Positions 1 to 5,339 are shown, counted from the first letter of the stretch. The stretch is 6,203 nt of DNA from Bdellovibrionales bacterium (GCA_020434645.1 JAGRAK010000125.1:1-6203); one strand, 5' to 3'. Numbers and translations: made by a program. The notes: generated by a model from the letters alone, not told the origin.

Positions 1-383
1 CGCCCATAAGTGATCAGTTCGAGACGATAATAGCCCTCGTCAGCTTTGTCTAAGTTAACAATCGTCAGCGTTTCATTATATTGAGCTAAATCGACCCATA
101 TGTTTGTTGCAGTATCGAGCTTCTGCCAATTGTAATCAACGACTGAACTTGCGTCTCTAATCGCGGCCATAAGTATAAGATTAGTGCCAGGCTCAAAGCC
201 ACCGGCTGTTGCATACGGAACCATAATCACAACTTTTTCTTCGGAGTTCGATTCTAAGTTTGCTACCCCATCTATGGGCTCCATCGGATTTGAACAAGCA
301 CCTAATGTTAGTATAGCGCCAACTAGAAGAGTTGAGTGAATAAGACGAATTTTAAAAATCTTTTTAAAAAATTGTAAATTCAT
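1..383 (-). CDS. Exported lipoprotein with Ig-like domain (partial, C-terminus off the left edge)
   Basis: An open frame reads leftward from ATG at 383 to the window edge, giving 127 residues of an incomplete protein. The N-terminus has a basic region (K7, K8, K11, R13), a hydrophobic stretch (about 14-28) and a lipobox LGAC ending at Cys30 followed by Ser31. This predicts a signal-peptidase-II lipoprotein, and Ser at +2 favours the outer membrane by the usual Gram-negative rule. After a short acidic linker, residues about 50-127 look like an immunoglobulin-type beta sandwich: Trp86 in a YNWQKL strand, an L-T-I-V strand near 106-109 and the D-x-G-x-Y signature at 115-119. Such domains usually bind ligands or act as spacers on cell-surface proteins; the partner is unknown. 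It follows the rhomboid gene on the same strand, but the 141-base gap suggests its own promoter. A GGGGG tract sits 4 bases before the ATG. The lipoprotein call is strong, the Ig-like call moderate. Confidence 0.8.
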   Translation of the reverse strand, partial: MNLQFFKKIFKIRLIHSTLLVGAILTLGACSNPMEPIDGVANLESNSEEKVVIMVPYATAGGFEPGTNLILMAAIRDASSVVDYNWQKLDTATNIWVDLAQYNETLTIVNLDKADEGYYRLELITYG

Positions 384-387
384 ATAG

Positions 388-392
388 CCCCC
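388..392 (-). promoter_or_regulatory. G5 tract before lipoprotein start (possible ribosome binding site)
   Basis: On the minus strand GGGGG is followed by CTAT and then the ATG at 383. It is the only purine-rich stretch near the start. The 4-base spacing is shorter than for a usual Shine-Dalgarno. The same tract recurs before the two other exported proteins of the window. Confidence 0.4.
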
Positions 393-433
393 GACTAATT
401 TATTTGCACAAATGATGCCGGGTATCTCCATTG

Positions 434-439
434 AATATA
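434..439 (-). promoter_or_regulatory. Possible -10 element for the lipoprotein gene
   Basis: The minus strand reads TATATT, five of six matches to TATAAT, about 50 bases upstream of the ATG at 383, which would give a leader of roughly 40 bases. No good -35 hexamer is visible 16-18 bases further upstream, so this is a weak suggestion only. Confidence 0.25.
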
Positions 440-503
440 CTGGTCATTCTCATTTTGATACGTTGATATCGGCGACATTGATTAAAAGATATTCAGTTTC
501 ATT

Positions 504-524
504 GTGTCTGAAAATTCAGCACAC
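504..524 (-). terminator. Hairpin directly after the rhomboid stop codon (weak terminator candidate)
   Basis: Immediately after the TAG of the rhomboid gene the minus strand can form an 8-base-pair stem: GTGT, a bulged G, CTGA, loop ATTT, TCAG, ACAC. No U-rich tract follows directly; the next T-run is about 17 bases later and short. It could end or protect the rhomboid transcript, but a classical Rho-independent terminator is not established. Confidence 0.35.
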
Positions 525-1220
525 CTAATGAAAAGTCGGCCTAGCCTCAACAAAGCTAACTGAATAAACCTCATGAGAGCGGATGATCTGTCGATTTTTA
601 TAAAAATATACAAACGCCATAATAATTCCCGCCGCAAATCCAAGCGCATGCGTGCGATAACTGGTATTCGGCACAAATGTTGACGGAGCGAAAATCATGA
701 AACTAATTCCAACAACCCTGAGAGTTCGATTGAGCCATTTGTACTGACGCTGAATTAAAAAATACATTGTGAGCCAAAATCCACCCAGCACATAAACTAG
801 ACCCGAGGCACCAAGTAAACGCACATCAGGCGAATACGTGGCAATAGCGAGCAAGTTAACAAAAGCAGCCACCAAAAAAGATGTCAGTGGGTAAATGGTA
901 AAACCAAAATAGCCAAAAATAAAAAAGCTAAAAACAGAAAGCATATACATATTCGAAAGATAGTGGCCAAGATCAGCATGTATAAAAAGTGCCGTAAAAA
1001 TACGCCACAACTGCCCGTGCGCGAAAACCTCATCTTTGATTGCTGGTAAATATTGCGACCACCCGAACGGATCTCGCCAATAAAAAAGGGTGATCAAACC
1101 CATCATAAACACTGTCATGACGGCGATCAAGAAGCTGTCTTTGCCCGGCTTACCCGTAATCATCGTTTTGATTAAACGACGCTCTTGAATTAACACCGGT
1201 TCAGGTTGCTCAAAATCCAC
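525..1220 (-). CDS. Rhomboid family intramembrane serine protease
   Basis: Rhomboid proteases cut transmembrane segments of other membrane proteins within the bilayer of the inner membrane. The 231-residue product has a short polar N-tail and six hydrophobic segments (roughly 29-47, 86-105, 108-127, 136-154, 168-184, 188-207), the bacterial core layout. Family marks are all present: Trp72-Arg73 in the L1 loop, H-x-x-x-N with His86 and Asn90 (the GlpG oxyanion pair), the catalytic serine Ser139 in GASG, and the catalytic His191 in TM6 followed by L-G-F-A-A-G. It should therefore be active, though its substrate cannot be read from sequence. The start is GTG at 1220; an in-frame stop lies 15 bases upstream and no Shine-Dalgarno is visible. 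Met20 (ATG) is an alternative start that would keep all six segments. The gene is divergent from the DUF1993 gene and precedes the lipoprotein gene. Confidence 0.93.
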   Translation of the reverse strand: MDFEQPEPVLIQERRLIKTMITGKPGKDSFLIAVMTVFMMGLITLFYWRDPFGWSQYLPAIKDEVFAHGQLWRIFTALFIHADLGHYLSNMYMLSVFSFFIFGYFGFTIYPLTSFLVAAFVNLLAIATYSPDVRLLGASGLVYVLGGFWLTMYFLIQRQYKWLNRTLRVVGISFMIFAPSTFVPNTSYRTHALGFAAGIIMAFVYFYKNRQIIRSHEVYSVSFVEARPTFH

Positions 1221-1241
1221 CAGAACAGTTTGTATTCAATA

Positions 1242-1272
1242 TTGTCAATGTCAAGGCTGATACTGATGACAA
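1242..1272. promoter_or_regulatory. Inverted repeat in the divergent rhomboid/DUF1993 promoter region
   Basis: The 98-base spacer between the two divergent genes holds TTGTCA (1242-1247) and its exact reverse complement TGACAA (1267-1272). A second TGTCAA copy abuts the left arm (1249-1254), so the minus strand reads TTGACATTGACA, two tandem -35-like hexamers pointing at the rhomboid gene. No convincing -10 box lies 17 bases beyond either. It may be an operator or a divergent promoter element. Hexamer repeats also arise by chance, so confidence is low. Confidence 0.3.
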
Positions 1273-1305
1273 CCCCCAATTGGCCTGCTAAAAGCAACTA
1301 ACCCT

Positions 1306-1311
1306 AAGGAG
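1306..1311 (+). promoter_or_regulatory. Shine-Dalgarno of the DUF1993 gene
   Basis: AAGGAG lies 7 bases before the ATG at 1319. It fixes that start and gives the reference spacing used to judge the start of the next gene. Confidence 0.75.
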
Positions 1312-1318
1312 ATTCAAT

Positions 1319-1825
1319 ATGATCTATCAACTCACCGTCACCCAATTTTGCAAAATGCTAAATAACCTCAATTTAATTCTAGATAAAGCCGCGGCCTACG
1401 CTGATAGCAAGAAATTTGATATGGGCGTACTGCTTGAGGCACGCCTGGCTCCAGACCAATTTAATTTTACACGCCAAATTCAAATTGTTTGCGATACGGC
1501 CAAACTGGGCGCTTCACGTTTAACCGGCAAAGAAGCCCCCAAACATGACGACAATGAAAAAACACTAGCCGAAATTCGCACCCGAATTTCAGATACAATT
1601 TCTTACCTAGAGTCTTTTACCGAAAAAGATTATGCTGAATCGGCCACTCGTCACATTTCGCAACCCCGCTGGGAAGGCAAATACCTTACCGGAGAAGAAT
1701 TTGTGCTCCACCATGCTGTGCCCAACTTTTATTTTCATATGACTACAGCTTACGCTATTCTTCGTCACAATGGCGTGGATGTCGGCAAAAAAGATTATTT
1801 AGGGGCAATCCCATATAAAAAATAA
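1319..1825 (+). CDS. DUF1993 family protein
   Basis: The 168-residue product covers the full family length. Conserved blocks are recognisable: an N-terminal helix, L-L-E-A-R-L-A-P-D-Q-F (38-48), the QIQIVCDTAK helix (53-62), R-L-T-G-x-E (67-72), a central helix ending in I-S-Y-L (94-97), and the C-terminal HHAVPNFYFHMTTAYAILRHNG block (131-152) closed by G-K-K-D-Y-L-G. The histidines 132, 140 and 150 are spaced as in helical-bundle metal-binding proteins; I believe the family is placed near DinB-like folds, but that is from memory. No biochemical role is established. There is no signal peptide, so it is probably cytoplasmic. It has an excellent Shine-Dalgarno and lies 34 bases before the DUF924 gene on the same strand, so the two are probably co-transcribed. 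Confidence 0.92.
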   Translation: MIYQLTVTQFCKMLNNLNLILDKAAAYADSKKFDMGVLLEARLAPDQFNFTRQIQIVCDTAKLGASRLTGKEAPKHDDNEKTLAEIRTRISDTISYLESFTEKDYAESATRHISQPRWEGKYLTGEEFVLHHAVPNFYFHMTTAYAILRHNGVDVGKKDYLGAIPYKK

Positions 1826-1852
1826 ATATGACTCTCTTGAAATCTTTTTTTT

Positions 1853-1858
1853 AAGGAG
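1853..1858 (+). promoter_or_regulatory. Shine-Dalgarno that decides the DUF924 start
   Basis: AAGGAG ends one base before an ATG at 1860 but 7 bases before an in-frame GTG at 1866. Seven is the same spacing as for the upstream DUF1993 gene, so the GTG is the likelier initiator. Confidence 0.6.
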
Positions 1859-1865
1859 AATGAAT

Positions 1866-2411
1866 GTGATTGAGACTTCTCAAAATGTGTATAATTTCTG
1901 GTTTAAAGAATTAAAAACTGAACAATGGTTTAAAAAAGATCTTGAGCTAGATAATAAAATTGCAGAAAAATTCAAGCCCACTTATGAAGCGGCAATTAAA
2001 AGTGAACTATTTTCTTGGCGCGATACTCCACATGGAGCACTTGCCGAAATTATTGTGCTCGATCAATTTTCTCGCAATATGTTTCGTGGCGCCCCCGCAT
2101 CCTTTGCTAGCGACACCATCGCGCTCACCCTAGCCCAAGGGGCCATAAGGCGCCGACTTGATCTCGAATTAAAAGCCGTAGAAAAAAGCTTTCTCTATAT
2201 GCCCTTTATGCACAGCGAATCTCTTGTCATTCACGAACAAGCGGTGAAATTATTTGATCAGCCCGGATTAGAAAACAATCTCGATTTTGAAATTCGCCAC
2301 AAAAAAATTATTGAACGCTTTGGTCGATATCCCCATAGAAATGAAATTTTAGGGCGCACCTCTACCGCTGAGGAGATCGAGTTTTTAAAAGAGCCGGGAT
2401 CTTCTTTTTGA
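1866..2411 (+). CDS. DUF924 family protein
   Basis: This is a full-length DUF924 protein, a soluble alpha-helical family related to TPR-like folds, with no established function. Counting from the upstream ATG at 1860 (183 residues), the signature blocks are N-F-W-F with a following E-Q-W-F-K-K-D (12-27), the LDQFSRNMFRG motif (67-77), the YMPFMHSES block (113-121), RFGRYPHRNEILGR (153-166) and the ending E-P-G-S-S-F that closes most members. I place the start at GTG 1866 because the Shine-Dalgarno is too close to the ATG at 1860; this removes two residues and affects no domain. It is the second gene of a probable operon with the DUF1993 gene. Only 29 bases separate it from the convergent SGNH hydrolase gene. 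It is probably cytoplasmic. Family assignment is very secure; the biological role is unknown. Confidence 0.93.
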   Translation: MIETSQNVYNFWFKELKTEQWFKKDLELDNKIAEKFKPTYEAAIKSELFSWRDTPHGALAEIIVLDQFSRNMFRGAPASFASDTIALTLAQGAIRRRLDLELKAVEKSFLYMPFMHSESLVIHEQAVKLFDQPGLENNLDFEIRHKKIIERFGRYPHRNEILGRTSTAEEIEFLKEPGSSF

Positions 2412-2440
2412 TTGCGCGCACAGAATCCTTAGACCGCCTA

Positions 2441-3337
2441 CTAACGACTGAATTCTTCGAGCCACTCCGCTAAATACATATAAATCGAATGACGAAAGGC
2501 TTTTTGAAAGCCATTAGGGCTTAAATGAAAAGCATCGAGGTACTTCTTTGTGACTCGCATACAGCCTTCAGGTGGTGTCTCCATAGAAATATCGCCACCA
2601 AAACTCTCGGGGCTATCGGGTGAAGAAATAAGCGAAGGGTGAGCTGTCTGCTTCTTTTCAAGACCATATTTCTTCTGTCCGTAGTAATAGTGCATCAACC
2701 CATAATGATGAATGTAATTGATATTACCCGCTGAATTATTGAGACGGGTTGAAAGATACGCCGCCATTCTAAGAAGTGCTGAGTTGAGCTCAAGAACACT
2801 CGGGCGACCCATATTTTCGAATTTTTCTTTATAAGGCTTAATCTGAATGAAGTCTTTAAAGTTCGGGTAATCATAACCTGTGATCAGAATTTTCACATCC
2901 GGCCTTACACTCAAAATAAAATCAGAAACATTTTGAAGATGGCTTCTAATTTTTTCAAAAATGGCGGTCTCTTCGGCTTCGGTGTTTTGTTTGTTCCAGT
3001 ACTTTGAAAAATCATTTCCGCCTGCTGAGATATACACTATTTTGACATCTTCATGCTTAAGTAACTGCTCTCTGATTTTGTATTGATATTTCTCTTCGAC
3101 AAGATGGTAAGACTTTAATCCACCCTCTGTGGTCTGATTACAGCCATATATTTTAGCGCGAACTTCTGCATTTTCACTTTTATAGCCCTGATGCTTGAGC
3201 TCAGCGTCGAATGATCCAAATTGACAGCTCAACCATGCCCAACTGTCTCCCACCACAAGAATGCCGACTGGCTCTGCCGCTTGCGCTGAAAAACTAAACA
3301 TTAATGCCGTCACCAATACTGAAATGAATTTAACCAC
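2441..3337 (-). CDS. Secreted SGNH/GDSL-type hydrolase
   Basis: SGNH hydrolases are serine esterases, lipases or carbohydrate deacetylases acting on ester bonds. The 298-residue product starts with a Sec signal peptide (Lys3, hydrophobic 4-16, A-Q-A cleavage site near residue 20), so it acts in the periplasm or outside. Block I is VVGDSWAW with nucleophile Ser32; block III is SAGGNDF with Asn108; block V is D-A-F-H-L-S-P-N-G with Asp268 and His271. The block II glycine is less clear, perhaps in the EGG at 71-73. A long stretch between blocks III and V (about 150-260) is rich in Tyr and His and does not match a subfamily I know. Start is GTG at 3337, 4 bases after a GGGGG tract; Lys3 and the intact signal peptide support it. 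The gene stands alone: convergent with DUF924 and divergent from the next. Substrate unknown. Confidence 0.85.
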   Translation of the reverse strand: MVKFISVLVTALMFSFSAQAAEPVGILVVGDSWAWLSCQFGSFDAELKHQGYKSENAEVRAKIYGCNQTTEGGLKSYHLVEEKYQYKIREQLLKHEDVKIVYISAGGNDFSKYWNKQNTEAEETAIFEKIRSHLQNVSDFILSVRPDVKILITGYDYPNFKDFIQIKPYKEKFENMGRPSVLELNSALLRMAAYLSTRLNNSAGNINYIHHYGLMHYYYGQKKYGLEKKQTAHPSLISSPDSPESFGGDISMETPPEGCMRVTKKYLDAFHLSPNGFQKAFRHSIYMYLAEWLEEFSR

Positions 3338-3341
3338 GACT

Positions 3342-3346
3342 CCCCC
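3342..3346 (-). promoter_or_regulatory. G5 tract before SGNH hydrolase start
   Basis: On the minus strand GGGGG is followed by AGTC and then the GTG at 3337. The GGGGGAG stretch resembles a Shine-Dalgarno but is closer to the start codon than normal. An ATG that overlaps this tract is out of frame. Confidence 0.4.
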
Positions 3347-3375
3347 ATGTTGAAATACACACAGAGGCTCATCGA

Positions 3376-3429
3376 CTAACGGCCTTACCGACTTAATAAA
3401 AATGATTGAATTTTGACAGGCCTAACGGC
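3376..3429. repeat. Direct repeat CTAACGGC in a divergent intergenic region
   Basis: Two exact copies of CTAACGGC, at 3376-3383 and 3422-3429, start 46 bases apart in the 167-base spacer between the SGNH hydrolase and the 150-residue unknown protein. Each is followed by TT within one or two bases. A TTGACA hexamer (3413-3418), a possible -35 for the rightward gene, lies between them, with no clear -10 box at 17 bases. They may be a paired regulator site or chance. Confidence 0.3.
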
Positions 3430-3438
3430 TTGGCATTT

Positions 3439-3452
3439 GTTGCTACAGCAAC
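3439..3452 (+). other. Small perfect hairpin in the leader of the 3505 gene
   Basis: GTTGC, loop TACA, GCAAC form a perfect 5-base-pair stem about 50 bases before the ATG at 3505. No T-tract follows. It may be a leader structure or a short palindromic protein site; the function is unknown. Confidence 0.25.
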
Positions 3453-3504
3453 TCACTAGACCAAGGGCGATGAAGAAATTCGAAATTTTACCGATAAATA
3501 GTTT

Positions 3505-3957
3505 ATGGCCTTTAAAGAATTGCTCAACATATCATTACCAGAACGAGACCTCTATCAGATGGTCAGCGAAAAGTTACAGCGAGAATACACTTTACACCAA
3601 AACGCCTGGTACTTTATAAAACTTGAAAAAGATAAAAATAAATTAGGCCATTCATATATCTCATGGGTTAAAGAATTTGATGACCCTGATAAAATGATGG
3701 ATTTTCATTACGACACGGTAAATCTTCGCGCCTGTATATTAACAAAATTTGAATCAGGCAAACATCAAATACTGTGTCATGGATTTTGGGTTTTTAATAT
3801 TTATACCATTACACCAATACAGATCAGCGCTGGGCGCGAAGGCATCCTGACCGGCAGAACTGAATATGGCAAAATGATCGATCGAGAATTACTCGAAAGC
3901 GCTTTTGGAGAAATTACTTCAGAGCTAAAATCGGCTAAACGGCAAAAATCCGTATGA
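3505..3957 (+). CDS. Hypothetical protein, 150 residues
   Basis: I do not recognise this protein. It has 150 residues, no signal peptide and no transmembrane segment. An N-terminal, probably helical part (about 12-30) leads into alternating hydrophobic and polar stretches typical of beta strands (34-40, 50-56, 74-80, 88-103), with two aromatic-rich segments (N-A-W-Y-F around 33-37 and H-G-F-W-V-F around 92-97), then a charged C-terminal helix (about 124-147). The shape suggests a small soluble alpha/beta domain. ATG at 3505 is used because a TAG lies one codon upstream. No Shine-Dalgarno is visible, so translation could be weak or start at Met19 (3559). Its last 33 bases overlap the end of the convergent minus-strand gene. 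The long open frame without a better competitor supports it, but evidence for expression is limited. Confidence 0.6.
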   Translation: MAFKELLNISLPERDLYQMVSEKLQREYTLHQNAWYFIKLEKDKNKLGHSYISWVKEFDDPDKMMDFHYDTVNLRACILTKFESGKHQILCHGFWVFNIYTITPIQISAGREGILTGRTEYGKMIDRELLESAFGEITSELKSAKRQKSV

Positions 3958-4263
3958 TGAATATAGGTTATTTGCAATCTCCTCAACAGAAATACCCTGG
4001 ATCACCCCTTCTTCAAAAAAATGCCTCACAAGCCTATCTCCAGCACTCCCCGCCTTAAGATATACTTTCAATATAGAGACATTCTTATCTTGCACAGCTA
4101 GAGCAATATTCACCTTATGTTCCTCATAATCATGGGCGTAGAAAACTCCATCTAAATTAGTAAACCATAGCCCTAATTTGTCCATCGACTTATTTGTCCG
4201 GGTCTTAATCCGAAGCGCCGTCTTAATGTGGGTGAATCCGGATATTAAATGCGTAGTTTCCAT
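3925..4263 (-). CDS. Hypothetical small protein downstream of radical SAM gene, 112 residues
   Basis: The frame is open back to 4428, but the real start is almost certainly ATG at 4263: a full AAGGAGG lies 8 bases upstream, and the longer form would run inside the radical SAM gene. The 112-residue product has no signal peptide. It looks globular: a basic N-terminus (K14, R18, K20, R22), strands around 31-42 (G-L-W-F-T-N-L-D-G-V-F-Y) and 51-70, a helix near 73-86, and an I-S-V-E-E-I-A helix ending in an aromatic tail (Y-S-S-Y-G-F-L-P-F-S-R-F). I know no matching family. It follows the radical SAM/SPASM gene by 58 bases on the same strand, so it may be its partner or substrate; that is inference. 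Its ribosome site is sequestered in a hairpin. Its last 33 bases overlap the convergent plus-strand gene. Confidence 0.75.
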   Translation of the reverse strand: METTHLISGFTHIKTALRIKTRTNKSMDKLGLWFTNLDGVFYAHDYEEHKVNIALAVQDKNVSILKVYLKAGSAGDRLVRHFFEEGVIQGISVEEIANNLYSSYGFLPFSRF

Positions 4264-4271
4264 TTTATTAG

Positions 4272-4291
4272 CCTCCTTAAAAATCAGGAGG
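4272..4291 (-). promoter_or_regulatory. Hairpin sequestering the Shine-Dalgarno of the 112-residue gene
   Basis: On the minus strand the leader reads CCTCCT, an eight-base loop GATTTTTA, then AGGAGG. The two arms are exact complements and the 3' arm is the ribosome binding site itself, 8 bases before the ATG at 4263. Folding would hide the site, the usual logic of RNA thermometers and SD/anti-SD leaders. No U-tract follows, so it is not a terminator. The radical SAM stop codon is 30 bases upstream of the stem, far enough that the terminating ribosome would probably not open it. Confidence 0.6.
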
Positions 4292-4321
4292 ACATAGAGC
4301 AAATGTTGTTCCAACAGAAAT

Positions 4322-5218
4322 CTAGATTGCCGGCACTTTCGAATCAAAACGCCGAATAAAAGTACAGCGTTTACAAAGTTCTTCGCAGACTTTAAATTGA
4401 TCAAATCCCTGGCGCATGTGACGAGCACGATCAGAGTTCAGCGCCTCAAGTACTGTTAAAGCCGAGATGTTACCCAGATCGACACCCTTTTCTTTATCAA
4501 GACAACACGGCACAACTGTACCATCTGCATGAATTGCAAAATGTGATTTCAAACCATAACAGTAACCACTCTCGCTACTCACTGGAGCCTGAAGTGTTGG
4601 CCACTCAAAACGAGAATCAAAATGCAAATATAATCTTCCGACTACATGACGTGATTTTTTAAAAGCTACATCCACAGGAGCCTCTAGCTTGTAACCAAAT
4701 TCTGCTTCAATGGGTTTTAAAAAATGCTGATTTGCCATCTCGGTGTCTTCGCGACTGCCCATATTCCATAGTCGATAATTAATATAAAGATCAGGTCTGA
4801 CTTCAAGTGCACGTCTGGTAAATTCAAAAATTGGAGCAAGATAACTCATCACATCTTTTTCTGGAAAGTTCGATGTGAAACTCTGCAATGAAAAATTCAC
4901 TTGCCGAATTATTGGAGTCAGCAATTTTTGGGCGCGCTCTGGGTATTTCAACAATGTGCCATTGGTCGTCAAATTGACTGGCACATGATTCTCTTCGCAT
5001 ACTTTAAGAAACTCAAAAAAATCAGGATGAGTCATCGGCTCACCCATTAAATGAAAGGTGACCTCTTCTGTTAGATCTTTCACTTGGGCGATGACTTTTT
5101 GAAACATGTCGCGCGACATGACTTTCTTCTCGCGATGAACCTCCGGGCAGAAGTCACACTGAAGATTACATATATTGCTAATCTCGATATAAACACGAGA
5201 AAACCTTTTAGAAGACAC
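4322..5218 (-). CDS. Radical SAM/SPASM domain protein
   Basis: Radical SAM enzymes use a [4Fe-4S] cluster to cleave S-adenosylmethionine and start radical chemistry. The 298-residue product has the cluster motif C-x3-C-x2-C at Cys17, Cys21 and Cys24 just after a Y-I-E-I-S-N-I strand. It also has the M-G-E-P SAM-binding motif (58-61) and the T-T-N-G strand (84-87). The C-terminal part is SPASM/twitch-like with Cys220, Cys238-239 in A-D-G-T-V-V-P-C-C, an L-G-N turn (248-250), and Cys278, Cys282 and Cys285, enough to hold an auxiliary cluster. It is shorter than most peptide-modifying SPASM enzymes and shows no RRE/PqqD-like domain; similar short proteins are widespread and mostly uncharacterised. 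Start is GTG at 5218, the only usual start codon after an upstream TAG; no good Shine-Dalgarno is seen. It probably leads an operon with the 112-residue gene and is divergent from the protease. Confidence 0.9.
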   Translation of the reverse strand: MSSKRFSRVYIEISNICNLQCDFCPEVHREKKVMSRDMFQKVIAQVKDLTEEVTFHLMGEPMTHPDFFEFLKVCEENHVPVNLTTNGTLLKYPERAQKLLTPIIRQVNFSLQSFTSNFPEKDVMSYLAPIFEFTRRALEVRPDLYINYRLWNMGSREDTEMANQHFLKPIEAEFGYKLEAPVDVAFKKSRHVVGRLYLHFDSRFEWPTLQAPVSSESGYCYGLKSHFAIHADGTVVPCCLDKEKGVDLGNISALTVLEALNSDRARHMRQGFDQFKVCEELCKRCTFIRRFDSKVPAI

Positions 5219-5264
5219 AGACCACCACTTTAGCTCTACAGCACGTATGAAATACTAACACTCG

Positions 5265-5310
5265 ATAGCCTAGCCACCCTACTGTATTAATTTCAAATTT
5301 ACTAGCCTAT
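5265..5310. repeat. Interrupted inverted repeat between radical SAM and protease genes
   Basis: ATAGCCTAG (5265-5273) and CTAGCCTAT (5302-5310) are reverse complements except for the central C/C pair, 28 bases apart. They also carry direct copies of TAGCCTA (5266-5272 and 5303-5309). The pair sits in the middle of the 121-base divergent intergenic region, where both promoters must lie, so a regulator site is plausible. I see no convincing -35/-10 pair on either strand. Confidence 0.35.
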
Positions 5311-5332
5311 AGCGATTTGATATTCAAAATAC

Positions 5333-5337
5333 GGGGG
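5333..5337 (+). promoter_or_regulatory. G5 tract before the protease start
   Basis: GGGGG, then AC, then ATG at 5340. This 2-base spacing is very short for a Shine-Dalgarno. The alternative in-frame ATG at 5358 has no purine-rich site, so the tract supports the start at 5340. Confidence 0.4.
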
Positions 5338-5339
5338 AC

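Noticed and set aside
466..473. Sigma-28-like GCCGATAT on the minus strand upstream of the lipoprotein
   Set aside because: It matches seven of eight positions of the GCCGATAA -10 element, but no TAAA -35 element lies at the required distance.
482..676. Minus-strand 64-residue frame
   Set aside because: It lies mostly inside the rhomboid gene in another frame; the rhomboid motifs settle which frame is coding.
1845..1852. Run of eight T after the DUF1993 gene as a terminator
   Set aside because: No stable stem precedes it, and the next gene follows at operon spacing.
2388..2410. AAGA/TCTT arms with a T-run at the end of the DUF924 gene as a terminator
   Set aside because: The stem is only four weak base pairs, lies within coding sequence and is no better than chance.
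3413..3619. Plus-strand 68-residue frame starting with TTG
   Set aside because: It has no ribosome site, has a TTG start inside a likely promoter region, and overlaps the longer 150-residue frame.
3801..3986. Minus-strand 61-residue frame
   Set aside because: It is a shadow of the 3505-3957 coding frame, with no ribosome site and no recognisable domain.
3925..4428. Longer 167-residue form of the small minus-strand protein starting at 4428
   Set aside because: Its first 55 residues lie over the end of the radical SAM gene in another frame and its leader, and AAGGAGG with good spacing points to ATG 4263.
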